Below are positions 36,656 to 48,401 of a stretch of DNA of 64,000 nt, one piece after another. Position 1 is the stretch's first letter. The number at the start of each line of letters is the position of its first letter. The position numbers and the translations under genes were made by a program. Below the pieces are notes generated by a model that had not been told where the DNA came from, searched no databases, and saw only the letters and a program-made list of their open reading frames with translations. Source of the DNA: Monodelphis domestica (taxonomy: Eukaryota > Chordata > Mammalia > Didelphimorphia > Didelphidae); the NCBI RefSeq assembly GCF_027887165.1, contig NC_077234.1:249304158-249368157 (forward strand), given 5' to 3'.

Positions 36656-38286
36656 ACAAATCAATCTCGGGTACTATGGACAGCTTCCAAGGTTATTAAT
36701 TCTCCACGAATATTCAAAGTTAAACGTCTCTTGACCCTCCAGCAGGGAATGCTGATTAGCCCTGGTGTCAGAGCAATTAGTCTTTTTCTAATCAGTGCCT
36801 GAACTACAGCCACAGATTCCTCTTTCTCTATCCTTTACCAAATGATGTGCTCTCTCTTCTCCAAGAAAAATCATCAATTCCGTATCCTAGTGTGAATCCA
36901 TGGATTCACTTTGAAATTTTTAGCCTATCAGAAATCTTTATCCCTTTATATCAGGCTGGAGCCTTAGTCTCTACCTATAGCACTGGATGAATTATTATTC
37001 ATTTTAAATGACAAAACAAAAATTAGGAAGGAAGACATAGACTTAAGTCCTGGTTTTGATGCATAATATTTGGGTTCACTATATGTAAGTTATTGAGTGC
37101 CCCCCCAGTAACTCTAAAAATATAATGAATGGATGATTTTCATTGGTGGGCTCCCTCTGCCAGCAAAACTACAAGTCACTAAAAGAAAAACAATTTCACC
37201 AAAATCTTCCCCAATTCATTCATTGTAACACTGACTCATTTAATCTTACCACTAATAATTACACGAGATTGGAATTTTGTTTTGTTTTGTTAAACTTTAC
37301 TCACTGATAAAATTAGGGATTAGTGAACACAATAATTAGTCTTTAATGATCAAATTCATAGAAACAACCTCCCCTGCTTAAATATCTGAAGATCCAGGTG
37401 GTGGCAGAACCTCGGAATAACTGCCATCTAGGACCAAATACCTATTTGCAATTGTTGAATTTCTCAAATTGCTCCTTCCCTGAGTGGTTTTCTACAAGGG
37501 AAAATGATAATGATTTTAGTCAGAATGTTGCTAAAAGGACCGACTCCCCTGACACTCATGCATCTGGCCCAAACACATTTCAGCAGATAACTGGGAATAT
37601 ATTCAGCAACATGTAACTCATCTTAGCTTGTCCACTACACTTGTTAGGTCCATGAACAAGTTTTTTTACCCAGCCTCCATATCTTTTATAGATGGGTAGG
37701 AGGTGAGACGCCATATGTCAGATGAGTTTTCCAACTCTCCTGAGGGATTTGGTACCAGGACTGAGAGGAAATGAGCTCCAAGTTTGGAGATCTTAATAAG
37801 GATGGTTTATTTATTATAGGTGAAAAGATTCCATAATTTCTACCTCCTATAAAACTATGGACATAATTTCTTTGGGGGTGAGGGTTTGAGGTAAATAAAT
37901 CAGTAGAAGAAGAATGGCAAATACCATTAGTGTCTTTACCAAATCATATGAGTAGGGAGAGTAAAATAGAAACTATTCTGAAAGGGGGGGGGGGGGAAGT
38001 ATGATGGAGAATAGAGGGAATGAAACTTTTCTGCTCCATAAACCATTATTCACTCTGAGTGCAATCTGTCTCCCAGAAGGTTGAAAAGGGGTAGAAATGA
38101 AGGGGAGACTATGGAATTTCTTCCTCCTCTAGGAGGGTCCAAAATTAGCTGTCTCATGAACCCATGAGAAAAATCAGGTTACATTGTCTACTGGTATAAC
38201 TATAACAAATAAATAATACAAAAATCAGGTGTAATTTTTTCAAATATATACACATAAGGCCAATTATTTTAGAAGAGGTTGCTTGC
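36656..38286. other. Downstream flank of gene B; no feature recognised
   Basis: No known repeat or gene is recognised. A 14-base G run lies near 37984-37997. Short open frames (for example 37398-37616) have no familiar content. The last 60 bases before gene B hold a minus-strand T/GT-rich stretch resembling the one behind gene A. Confidence 0.4.
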
Positions 38287-38292
38287 TTTAAT
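38287..38292 (-). promoter_or_regulatory. Poly(A) hexamer ATTAAA overlapping the stop codon of gene B
   Basis: As in gene A, the stop TAA lies inside ATTAAA. A canonical AATAAA also lies inside the coding sequence just upstream (38300-38305, in the codons for Asn-Lys). About 35 bases downstream a GT-rich 'ttatgtgtatatattt' stretch follows. Confidence 0.55.
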
Positions 38293-41200
38293 GCATTCTT
38301 TTATTTTGAAATTTCTCTAGTAGGGTTCTGAAAACTCCAGGAGGTGTCTTTGGTCTTACTTCTATGATGTTATTGCTCTTGAAGGGTATTTTTCTTTCAA
38401 ATGGCATCTGATTTACAAATTTAGTTTTCTTGTATGGCTGAAAATCATTATTTTGTCTGGACTGAAACATGGTTTCATATAGACTTTGAAAAGCTGGTAG
38501 TCTAGGTGGCACAGGCTGTAAAAGAGATAAGGCTGGTGGATGGTATGGTGAGTGGTAAGGTAAATTATAATGGTTTGGGGAGCACTTGATGGGGGATGGC
38601 TTTTTTTGGGACACTTGGAGAACAAACTTGATACCCATCTCCTGATTAGACCCAGGTACAGGTATTGGTATAGCCACCAGTTGTGCTCCGCAATGATCTT
38701 TAGTAGAATTAGTGTGGATACAGCCATGGGGAATCCAGGAAGCACAAATTAAACAGATTGGATAGGTACATGATAGTCGTGGACCACGCTGAGTCTTAGG
38801 ACATTTTTTCATCTGCCGTAGGAGAATCTGCTTTTGTACATCAATTTTTATTTTCTCTTGTGGGATGGAATTGATGATGCTGTTCACTACTTTATTAGAG
38901 ATATTTCCAGTCTCAGTAGAATATGGCTTAAAGTACTTAAAAAACCATGGATCTGCATTTTTCTTTGCCTGGTCCTTAGGAGGGGGGTTGAATACAGTCT
39001 TACTGAATTCTGGATGAGGAGATAGTCGATCTAAAGATTCTTGATGGAGATTGGTCAGATTCTTTGCCTCAAGTGGAAATTTGATCAAATTCTCAGGTCC
39101 ACTTTTAAGGGTAGCCATTGTGCCAGGGCCTAGTATATCACCAGAGTCTTTTTCCTGGATTTCTGTAATCTCAAATTTTTGGTCAGGGCTTGTTAAATAT
39201 GTAGAGATAGACTCAACTTGATCTTTGGATTTTGGAGAAAGCTCTGGCAGATAACTAGGACCTGGTGGCTCCTTGAACTGGTGATCAGGTCCTGATAGAG
39301 TAGGATCCTGATAACTGGGAAGCATTGCATCCTCTTTCTCATCTTCAGGATCTGGTGCATCATCGGCTTGATGTTCAGGACTCAGTTCAGTTGTGGACTT
39401 TGGGATAACATCCAATGTAGTCCCAGCCTGCTCATCATCACATTCTGGAGCAGCCTTGACGTGGTCACTGGAGTTCAATAAAGATTCGTCCCTCTCATCC
39501 AAGCCCAAATCAGGCTCACAGCATTGGTCAAGACCTGATTCAACTTTGGTCTGGTGGGAAGGTTGTGACTGGGGGCTGGTATTTTGAAGATCATCTAGTG
39601 CAGCCTTATCTGAAGCATCTGAAGCAGCTAAGCCTTGGTGGTGAAAGTCCAACAAAGACTCTGTCCCATCATCTAGGTCATGGACAGACGCAGAGAAGCA
39701 GGTACCATCCAGGGCATCTTTGGTCTGGTAATTACTCTCTGATAGGACTTCCGTTTGGTCATCATTCGTTATTTCAGATTCAGTCCTATGGTGAGGTTCA
39801 GGTAAAGATAAGACTTGACAGTCAGGGTGCAATGGAACCTTGATCTTCTCATCAGGGCCTAATGGAAGTGTGACCTGGTAGTTGGATTCTGATGAACTCT
39901 TGGAAAACCAGTCAAGGCATATTGAATCCTGGGCCTCAATGTCTTCATTCTCAGTTATTTGTTCAGAAATTGGTAAAATATTAGTTTGGTGATAAGAACT
40001 TATTTCGTCACTAGTCTGGTGGTCAAAATCTGGCTTCCCTTCAATAAAATCGTCAAAATTTAAAGAAAGCATTGTCCTGGGCTTAGGAAGTGGTGGTAAT
40101 CTCATCTCACAGTTAAAAGTTGGCATAATCTTTACCCTCTCTCTAGGGTTCTGGGAAGCTTTACTCTGTTGTTGGAACCATAGCTGATCTCCAGCGCAGT
40201 TGTTGGGACGCAGTAAAATATCAGTCAAGTGGTGATTCTCTGAAGCTGTGCACTGATGCTCACCACCTGACAAGATCGTGTTGTGGTCTTCAGAGTCTAA
40301 GAAAGACACATCCTGATCCTCCACATCCAGTAAAGCTTCAGGCTCTTGTTGGCTGTGGTCCTGTTCAGCTACAATGCAGTCAATGAGCTTTGATAAAACC
40401 TCATCTGGAGGATCAGGACCAGGGGAAATAGTATGACTCTGTTTGGAGACCGCTGGGACTTCAGACGAAACCTCTGGAGTTGTAGCTTCTGGGGCAGAGG
40501 GTGGTAACAAATTGGATGTCCCGTGAATCTTGAGAGGGGGACATTTTGGAATCTCAGCTGGGAGATCAGGGCATGTAGAAATAGCCTCTGCCATTGGTGA
40601 GGATACAGCCATGGCCCTTGCCTGTTGATCATGCTCTGATGGTTCCATAATTCTATTTCTGCTCTTTTGCTTGTGGCCTATTAAAGGCGTGTCTTTGGCT
40701 CTGGCCTGGGGTTGACTCGGACCTTGATGGGTTGGCACAGCTGTGTCTCCAGTCTTCTCGGTGCGCGGTGAAGATGGAACCTTGGTGGCCTGCTGATGAG
40801 AACGTGATGATGTGGTTCTGCTCCTGTGAGGCTGCCGCTGAGGTTTCCCGCAAACGCCCTGGGAAGTGGCCTGTTTGTCCCTACTCTTAGGGCTTGATGA
40901 CATGTCGGGCGGCTGATTCTGATAGACTAAAGACACCTCGGGGACTTTCACTTGGTAGTTGGGGATGAGTATTGGTATAGCTGCGATCTTGAACTTGTGG
41001 TTGGAATATGGTGGCGCTTCCCCTTGGAAGACAGGACAGGGCGGAGACACGGGACTGACGTGATGGTATGCTGGACGCTCAGGTACATGACCACATCCCT
41101 GAGCCATCTTGGAGTCTGTGTGAGCCTTGGAATGGGCGTTGTTGACTGGTGGCTCTTGATTTGGAAGATCAACCCTGAGCGAACCTACCTGGTATTGAGG

Positions 41201-41571
41201 GCACGACAAAGGTACAGCAGTTGTTCTGGGTTTGTAGGCAGGATATGGTAAACGTAGAATTATGGTTCTCGGCCGAGGTTTGGGGCATTGCGGCGTCACG
41301 CTCATAGCTGGTTGGTTGAGATGAGGTAAGGAAATGACAGTTGCCTGGTGCTCCGCCTTGCCTAATTGTATCGCTATAGACCGGGGCTTGGGATGCAGGG
41401 AGGGCACAACGGAGGTCCAATGCTCAGAACGAGACAATTTAACTTTGGGCTGGCTTCTGACTATAGGTATTGGCACCGCTCTGTGACCTTCCACTAGCAA
41501 TGGAGCAAAATGATGTTTAGCCCTCGGGACCAGCACCATCTTTTCCTGATGTTGAGGAAACGGGGTCAAGG
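38288..41571 (-). CDS. Gene B: large exon of a C2orf16/SPATA31H1-like (DUF4629-type) protein
   Basis: The frame is open for 1127 codons from an upstream ATG at 41671, but the real exon probably begins at an acceptor (41572-41574, minus strand 'gtttctcatcagcag'). That leaves 1093 codons beginning LTPFPQHQEK, in the same phase as gene A. The first third is basic and Pro-rich in loose ~20-25 residue repeats; the middle is strongly acidic. The C-terminal domain (about 221 to 100 residues from the end) reads 'FKYFKPYSTETGNISNKVVN', 'SIPQEKIKIDVQKQILLRQM', CLICASWIPHGCIH and 'VAIPIPVPGSNQEMGIKFVL', ending 'GVFRTLLEKFQNKRMH'. Near the N-terminus 'KLSRSEHWTSVVPSLHPKPR' matches gene A's 'QLSRTKHWARSTIPSLPFPD'. 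The first 34 codons of the 1127 are likely intron. No first exon was found. The function is unknown; the family name is from memory. Confidence 0.78.
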
Positions 41572-41699
41572 CTGCTGATGAGAAACTGTATGAGCGAGGA
41601 CCAGCAAATGCTACACATGATACTACATACCCGGCATACATGAAGAAGGGTAACTGTGGAATGGGGAACAACGAAAGGGAGAAGAGAGACAGTTACTGA

Positions 41700-41905
41700 C
41701 AACAATAAGAGCTTGGATTTATGACACTTCATGGCGCTCAAAGTGCTCTTACATATTCTGCTTCCTGGGATACTTAGAACAACCTTGCAGGAGTAAATGG
41801 GGCAGTTACCAGTTTCTGAGAAGTTAAACAATTTGCCCAGGGTCATGAAGCTAGTGACTGACAGTGGCAATACATGAAACTTGAGCCTTGTCTTTAGGAA
41901 ATGAG
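41700..41905 (+). repeat. MIR SINE in the upstream intron/flank of gene B
   Basis: 'gcgctcaaagtgctcttaca', 'aacaatttgcccagggtcat' and 'gaagctagtgactgacagtg' follow the MIR pattern. Confidence 0.6.
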
Positions 41906-42169
41906 TTCTCTTTCCCACAATATCTCACTGGTTCTGAAGACCAGCTCCTTGGGAGCAGTAGCAGAAATATGGAAACTATAAACATGGCGCCCCATGAATT
42001 CAAAAGGAGAATACTGACTAAAATCAAAGAAATGTATGCCAGAGATACATGAAATGACTCAAAGTCAAGTTCTCAGCATTTGTCAATGTCTTTGATCTCC
42101 TCCCATTGATCTAGATGGAGATTTTTCCCTTCAAAAATAATGTCAAAGTAACTCCCCTAAAAGTGACCC

Positions 42170-42432
42170 AGAAAATGATACTCTGGGAGGCATCTGGGTA
42201 GCTCAGTGGATTGAGAGCCAGGACTAGAGCCAGGAGGTCCTAGATTCAAATCTGGCCTCAGACACTTCCCAATTCTGTGATCCTGGGCAAGTCACTTAAC
42301 CCCATTGCCAAGCCCTCACCACTCTTCTCCCTTGGAACCAATACACAGTATTGATTCCAAGATTGAAGGTAAGGTTTTAAAAAGAAAAAAGAAAAGAAAA
42401 GAAAAGAAAAAGAAAAAGAAAATGATACTCTG
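42170..42432 (+). repeat. tRNA-derived marsupial SINE with intact 16-bp target-site duplication
   Basis: The SINE (42186-42416) has the tRNA-like head 'gggtagctcagtggattgag', the body 'ctcagacacttcccaattct' and an AAAAG-rich tail. It is bounded by two perfect copies of 'agaaaatgatactctg' (42170-42185 and 42417-42432), so insertion was by target-primed reverse transcription and is comparatively recent. Confidence 0.92.
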
Positions 42433-44057
42433 TCTTCAAAGATAACCCTATCTTGGGGAAAAAAAAAAGCACAAGCCCAAACCAATTCCTCTTGTCCCTC
42501 ATCCCTGTAATTGCTCATTTATTTAAGATTATAAAATATCCTATAATCTACACAGTTTTCCCACAGTTTTGAAATAGCTAAAGTTGGTTATTGATCTTTC
42601 TATACCAGCTCATTCATATCAAGGTATACATAGGCATAAAAAGAAATATTCTAGGGAAATTTTAATCATAATCCTACACCATGTACCAAAGTAATTAAGT
42701 TCTATGGGAAAATTTTCTGAGAGATATAATTTCAAGGGATAGCCCTCTTCACTCCCCAGAATTATACCAAGTTTCCCAAAACCAGCTCTAATGTTGTTGG
42801 GGTGATCTTGCCACCCCCACCTTGTTTCAACAGGTTCTAAAAGACGTTTATGATTACTTTGAAATTATTCTAAAGATTTAGTGATTGTTCATAGATATTT
42901 GGAAACAAAATATATATCATTGAAACAGGACTTGGAAGTTTCATGAACAGATCACCCAGACCTAGGTCCACATATGCTTCTTAACTTTTTGGGAATAGTT
43001 AATAAGAATTTGAGGGAACAGTCCAGCAATTAAATCTGATATCTTCTCTCTTTGTCTATCTATCCCCAATCTCACTGCCAGCTTTGTCACTTCACTATAA
43101 AATATTTAGCCAAGTAGCAGCATAAAGACATGTCACAGAAATTCCTGGGAAACATTAGATTTCTTGGATGAATCCTATATGCATCCATCAATATTTGTAA
43201 GCCTCCACAAACAAAAGCAAAAGTCAAGAAAGCTATTGTCAATAGATGTTTGATCAATCCTCTCTACTCCTAAATGTCAAAATCTATTTGAAATCCAACC
43301 TGACTAGAATTCTGTCTCCAATACAATTAAGAGATCATGTGCCCCAAGCACAGAAAAAATCAGTGTGAGATTCCTTTAGAATAAATCCAACAAGACCCAG
43401 ATTAGAACAATAAAACCTGCCCACACACACACAAAAAAAAAATTGTCATGCTTTCTCATTTCTCATTCAATATTTACTCAAAGCAAAAATTCATTTCTCA
43501 TGATCTTATTGTGAATTGACACTGAGAAAACAACTGCTAGAACTATTATTTTAGAAGCTTTATTTCCCTGAGTTTTGTCTCATTTCCTGACTCTATTGCC
43601 TCTCACCTACTGCCCCTTCTTTCCAAAGCATGCAACATCTCACTTCCCAAAGGTTCTCTCTAATGTAACTTTTTTCTCCATTTTAGAATTTTCTTTTTTC
43701 TTCCTTTCTTTTTTATTTTTGTTTATTTCTTCTTTAATGCTGCCATGTTTGACAATCTTAATAAGTATGTATAATTTAAACAGTTCTCATCACCCTTTAA
43801 GTAACACAATCCAAGGGTCTAGTTTTGCAAAAGAGTCAGAAGGTAGCTTTCCAGTTTCAAAAAGAACCTTTCAGTATGATATCCTGAACTCTGTTTTCCT
43901 ACTGTGGAGCTCAGACTTCCAACCTGTTCCTTCTCCTACCCTTGGCCTCAAAAAAATGTTTATCACATCCATCTCTAGGAATTTCCAGAGACTCTAATCA
44001 CTTCACCCTTAGCCAAAGCCCTGCTCCCAAAGAGCCCTCCTCCAATAAGATAGTTGA
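42433..44057. other. No feature recognised
   Basis: If gene B has upstream exons they may lie here. A minus-strand ATG-GTGAG candidate near 43587-43617 has a compatible phase but does not resemble gene A's first exon, so it is not called. No repeat is recognised. Confidence 0.35.
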
Positions 44058-44138
44058 GTGTATAGATATAGATATAGATATAGATATAGTTATAGATATA
44101 GTTATAGATATAGATATAGATATAGAGTTATAGTTATT
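44058..44138. repeat. TAGATA hexanucleotide microsatellite
   Basis: About 80 bp of GATATA/TAGATA units with a few TTATAG variants. Confidence 0.9.
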
Positions 44139-44875
44139 GAATATCTCATAGGATGTAAAGTTCAAAAACCAAGATTAGTCAAGTTCTATATGGTTTCCCT
44201 CTGTAGGATAAAGCTAAATAACTGGTCAACTCTTCAATAACAATAAAACAACTAAGGGAAAAATCAGTAAGTTTAGGAAAATTTCACTCTTGCCTGAAAA
44301 GACTATTTCCTGGAATGAAGAGAAGCCTAGATGAGCTCAGGAAGACACCTATCTACACCAGGTCTGAACTACGGTCATTTATCCTAGTTGGGGGTCCTGA
44401 GGTCACCTTGACATCATAGAGCACAGCAGCCCATTGTCAGCATGCAATACCCTAATCCTCTCCAGGGAACCAATCAATGTCAGAGGGACTCAGAAATAAC
44501 TTTGTCCTATAGATTCTGTTAAAACACAGGATTCAAATTCCCACTCTATGACTGGATAACAAACATGGAATTTCCCATTAGTTTCATCAACTGGAATAAA
44601 ATACAAGATCTTTCAACACGAGTTTCAGTATCTTTTGAAACATGCACACCTCCTGAGCTTTTAACTCCAGTTTCAGTTACTCTTGTCACACTGAGGAGAC
44701 ATTTTATAACTTACTTCACTTGTAAGTGGAATTTATATTGAAAACAAGTTTTTAAGCACTTACTACATCCAAAATATTATGCTTGATGTTATGATGTGAA
44801 AATGATTAGCAATATAGTCTGTTCTTGAGGTTCACAATTCCAGCAGATGGGAAGAAAATGGTACACAAAGGACTA
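44139..44875. other. No feature recognised
   Basis: Unassigned sequence between a microsatellite and a MIR copy. Confidence 0.4.
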
Positions 44876-45095
44876 TAAGAGAGGCAATGTGGTGAGATAG
44901 AAAGAGAACTCACCTTGGAGTCAAGAAAGAACTGGATTTAATTTTTTTTCCTTCACATATTAATTGTATGAACCAGGATGGTGTTACTTAACTTCTTTAA
45001 ACCTTAGTTTTCTCATCTATAAAATGGGAATTATATCCTCACATTCATGTGAAGGTCAATTGAAATAATTTTTGTAAAGTGCTTTCCAAAGTGGA
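44876..45095 (-). repeat. MIR/Ther-type SINE
   Basis: 'ttagttttctcatctataaa' with 'atgggaattatatcctcaca' and 'tttgtaaagtgctttccaaa' is the reverse of the MIR wording. Confidence 0.55.
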
Positions 45096-45103
45096 ATGAA
45101 ACA

Positions 45104-45425
45104 AGGAAGGAAGGAAGGAATGAAACAAGGAAGGAAGGAAGGAAGGAAGGAAGGAAGAAAGGAAGGAAGGAAGGAAGGAAGGAAGGAAGGAAGGAAGGAA
45201 GGAAGGAAGGAAGGAAGGAAGGAAGGAAGGAAGGAAGGAAGGAAGGAAGGAAGGAAGGAAGGAAGGAAGGAAGGAAGGAAGGAAGGAAGGAAGGAAGGAA
45301 GGAAGGAAAATGGGTCAAGGAAAAAAGAAACAAAGAAAGAGAGGAGAGAAAGGTTAGGAAGAAGAAAAGGGATGAAGGGAAGGAGTGAAAGAAGGGAGAA
45401 AAGAAGGAAGGAGGAAAGAGAGGAT
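45104..45425. repeat. GGAA tetranucleotide array and purine-rich flank
   Basis: About 200 bp (45104-45307) of nearly pure GGAA, roughly 48 units, followed by 120 bp of degenerate purine-rich sequence. The 114- and 138-codon frames through it (KEGR and LPSF repeats) are repeat artefacts. Confidence 0.95.
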
Positions 45426-46872
45426 CATTTGCAAGAATAAACCCCAAAACTTGAAATCATTTTAGAAAAGAATGTTAGTTCATTTAGTAGAGGAGAGCAA
45501 GCCAGAAAGGAGATGTTCCTTCCAGACTCTGGAAGGTTTATATTGTATAGGATTTAGACAAAGGAACCTGTACATAAATCACAAAATAAAGCAGTTTTGT
45601 TGAAAGGGCAACTTGAAGATTGTTATGGATAAATCTAGTAAATGTAAATATCCAATAAAATTTGGACAAAGTCAAAACACAAGGGAATCCAAAACATAAG
45701 ATTGAGTGGGCAAAGAACAGGATCTAGGAGTAGGATCCCAAAACAAGAATGTTTTGCATTCAAGATCTAGGATCAAGGGGAACTCAAAATTTCTTGAAGC
45801 CATTTCTGGACAGCTATAAAAGTCAGGATTCTATTCTGTGTTCAAACAATCTCTGGTAAGATTTAAACAGCATAATTATTAATAAATTTTCTGGATAATA
45901 TGATAAATTATAAAAAATAATCCACAGAAGAAAACAAAGGTCAATATCATTATATATCAGCATTATGCTCTTCCTAGTAAGGTAAGAGAATTAAATCCAC
46001 AAACCCCATTACACATCTAGTAAATAGAACTAAATAGGGCCAGATAGTATAGTACAGGAGATTGTTAAAGGAAGTGATTTAGGAAACTGTTATTTGGACC
46101 AAAAAGAAGGATGTGACTGGTGAAGTGAAATGACAGGAATTTTGGAAGAGAATGAATGTCCATTTATTCTTATAAATCAAGATAAATGAGGATGGAAATA
46201 TTAGACGTAGATTGACATGTGCCCTGCCTTAAAGTACTTAAAGACAAACTAGGCATGGCCACTAAGGTTTTTCAGATAATGAGGGATAGGAAGAATTCAA
46301 TAATTAAATTCTGATAATAGACACATCATTCTAAAAAGAAAAAAAAATAAAATGAAATGTTGTTAGATGGTACACATTTATAAAGGGCATTCAAATGACA
46401 GAAAGAAGAATTTTCCAGTGACTGTATAATTCCATCAAGGGATAGAACAAACAAATATTAGTGGACTTTTAAAAAATTATGTTGAAGACAAAAAGTCCAA
46501 AAATAGAAAAGTTCACTAACTGAGTGGATAAAAAAAAAAATAACAGATGATGGTCAAAAGTCAGAAGTAATGTGTTTTTGTTTTCTCGACCAAGGAAAAT
46601 GATAATGGGAAGAACATGACAAAAATATTTAATAAGATATTAAAAAAAGATGATTAAAGAAATTGGAGAATACCTGATTATGCTAAATTAACTAAATTAA
46701 CCTGATTATGATAAACTCTATCCCAGATTATTGAAAGAATATAAATTTGATTGCTATGATTTTATATTTAATAATTAATGAGAAATGAGTAAGATATAAG
46801 AGGAATGAAATCAGACCAACACTGTACTAATTTTCAAAATTAATAAAATAATACAAGCTAACCTTCTAAAGT
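45426..46872. other. No feature recognised
   Basis: AT-rich sequence; parts have an L1-like A-rich composition but no recognisable wording. Confidence 0.4.
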
Positions 46873-47060
46873 ATTTTTTTAAACCCTTAACTTCTGTCTT
46901 AGAATCAATACTATGTGTTCGTTCCAAGGCAGAAGAATGGTAAGGGCTAGGCAATGGGGGTTAAGTGACTTGCCCAGGGTCACACAGCTGGGAAGTGTCT
47001 GAGGGCAGATTTGAACCTAGGACCTCCCATCTCTAGGCCTGGCTCTCAGCTGCCCCCTAA
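46873..47060 (-). repeat. tRNA-derived marsupial SINE
   Basis: 'gggctaggcaatgggggtta', 'ttgcccagggtcacacagct' and 'ctggctctcagctgcccc' are the reverse complement of the family. Similar words (ctaaagtatttt / ctaaggcatatttt) flank it as a probable decayed target-site duplication. Confidence 0.8.
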
Positions 47061-48056
47061 GGCATATTTTTAAAAAGATGGTTTACTTCCACTTCTGTGA
47101 GCTAAGATGGCAGAGTAAGGAGTGCTCTGGGCTTGCCAAACCTACCTCTAAATAATCCCAAAAAACAAAACCTCCTCAAAACAAATCCTGGAGCAACAGA
47201 ACCAGCAGAAACAGATGGGTGAAGCAGTGCTCCAGTTCAGAACAGTGTAGAGGGACTGCAAAAATGGCCCATGTGGTCCAGCATCACAGGGCAGAATTCA
47301 GGTGTGATCCAGTACAAATGGCAGGAGGAGAAGCATAATTAGGTTCAATCCAGTCTCAGCTGGATAAAGAGAAAAGCAACTTGATACAGTGCAGGCGGCA
47401 GTGGGATGAGCCCAACTCGGTCCAGCCACAGTGTGAGATCTCTAGGAAAGAATTCTAACCTTTTTATCAGTGATTTGGATTAAGATTTATTATTATATTA
47501 AGAATAATGTTTCAGAATTATAAATATCCTCTTTCCATGTAGAAATACAAACATTTGGAAATTGAGTCCCTTAAATTTTCTCTTTCTTATTTACCATTTT
47601 AGACTTCTTTTGGGTCTTATGTTTGGACTTCAAATTTTTATTATACATCATCAAAATTTAAAAATAGGAATAGCAATCATGATAGCAGACAAAGCTAAAG
47701 TAAAAACTGATCTGATTAAAAGAAATAAGGACTGAAATTACATCTTGCTAAAAGGTACTATAAGCAATTAAATAATATCAATACTAAACATTTATGAACC
47801 AAATGGTATAGCATTCAGATTTTTAAAAGAGAAACTATTGGAGCTGAAGGAGGAAATAGATAGTGAAACTATACCAGTAGGGGACCTCAACCTTCCCCTA
47901 TCAGAATTAGATAAATCAGACCAAAAAAATAAATAAATAAGAAAGAAGTAAGAGAAGTGAATGAAGCATTAGAAAAAATATTTAATAGATATTTGGAGAA
48001 AATGAAATAGGAATAAAAAGGAATATACCGACTTTTAAGGAACATGCTACATATTC

Positions 48057-48273
48057 AAAGATCAAGGGCAACTGGATGGCTCAATGGCTTGAGAGTCAGG
48101 TCTAGAGATGGGAGGTCCTAGGTTCAAATCTGGCCTCAGACACTTCCCAGCTGTGTGACCCTGGACAAGTCACTTAACCCCCATTGCCTCGCCCTTACCA
48201 CTCTTCTGCCTTGGAGCCAATATGCAGTATTGACTCTAAGATGGAAGGTAAGGGTTTAAAAAAAAAAAGATCA
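48057..48273 (+). repeat. tRNA-derived marsupial SINE nested in L1, with target-site duplication
   Basis: The SINE (48065-48265) is flanked by 'aaagatca' on both sides (48057-48064 and 48266-48273). It splits the L1 endonuclease region cleanly, so it is younger than that L1. Confidence 0.88.
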
Positions 48274-48401
48274 ACCATGTACTAGGGCATGAAAACATTG
48301 CAAACAAATGCAGAAAAACAGAAATAATAAATGAAACTTTTTCAGATCATAGCATGATAAAAATCATAATTAATAAGGGTTCATGGAGAGGGAAATTTTA
48401 A

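Noticed and set aside
37984-37997. G-quadruplex or regulatory G run
   Set aside because: A single homopolymer G run, like those at 11137 and 63547; more likely a simple mononucleotide repeat or an assembly-sensitive site.
41572-41671. N-terminal extension of gene B from the ATG at 41671 (MFPIPQLPFF..., hydrophobic, signal-like)
   Set aside because: It lies upstream of an acceptor that matches gene A in position and phase, and gene A has no similar extension; probably intron.
43587-43617. First exon of gene B (minus-strand ATG followed by a GTGAG donor, compatible phase)
   Set aside because: The encoded MLWKEGAV does not resemble gene A's MKRRQKTLPN, and such short phase matches occur by chance.
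43575-43997. 140-codon plus-strand frame
   Set aside because: Phe/Ser/Leu-rich translation of pyrimidine-rich DNA with no motif, paralogue or splice context.
45031-45447. Open frames of 114 and 138 codons
   Set aside because: They read through the GGAA array; no gene.
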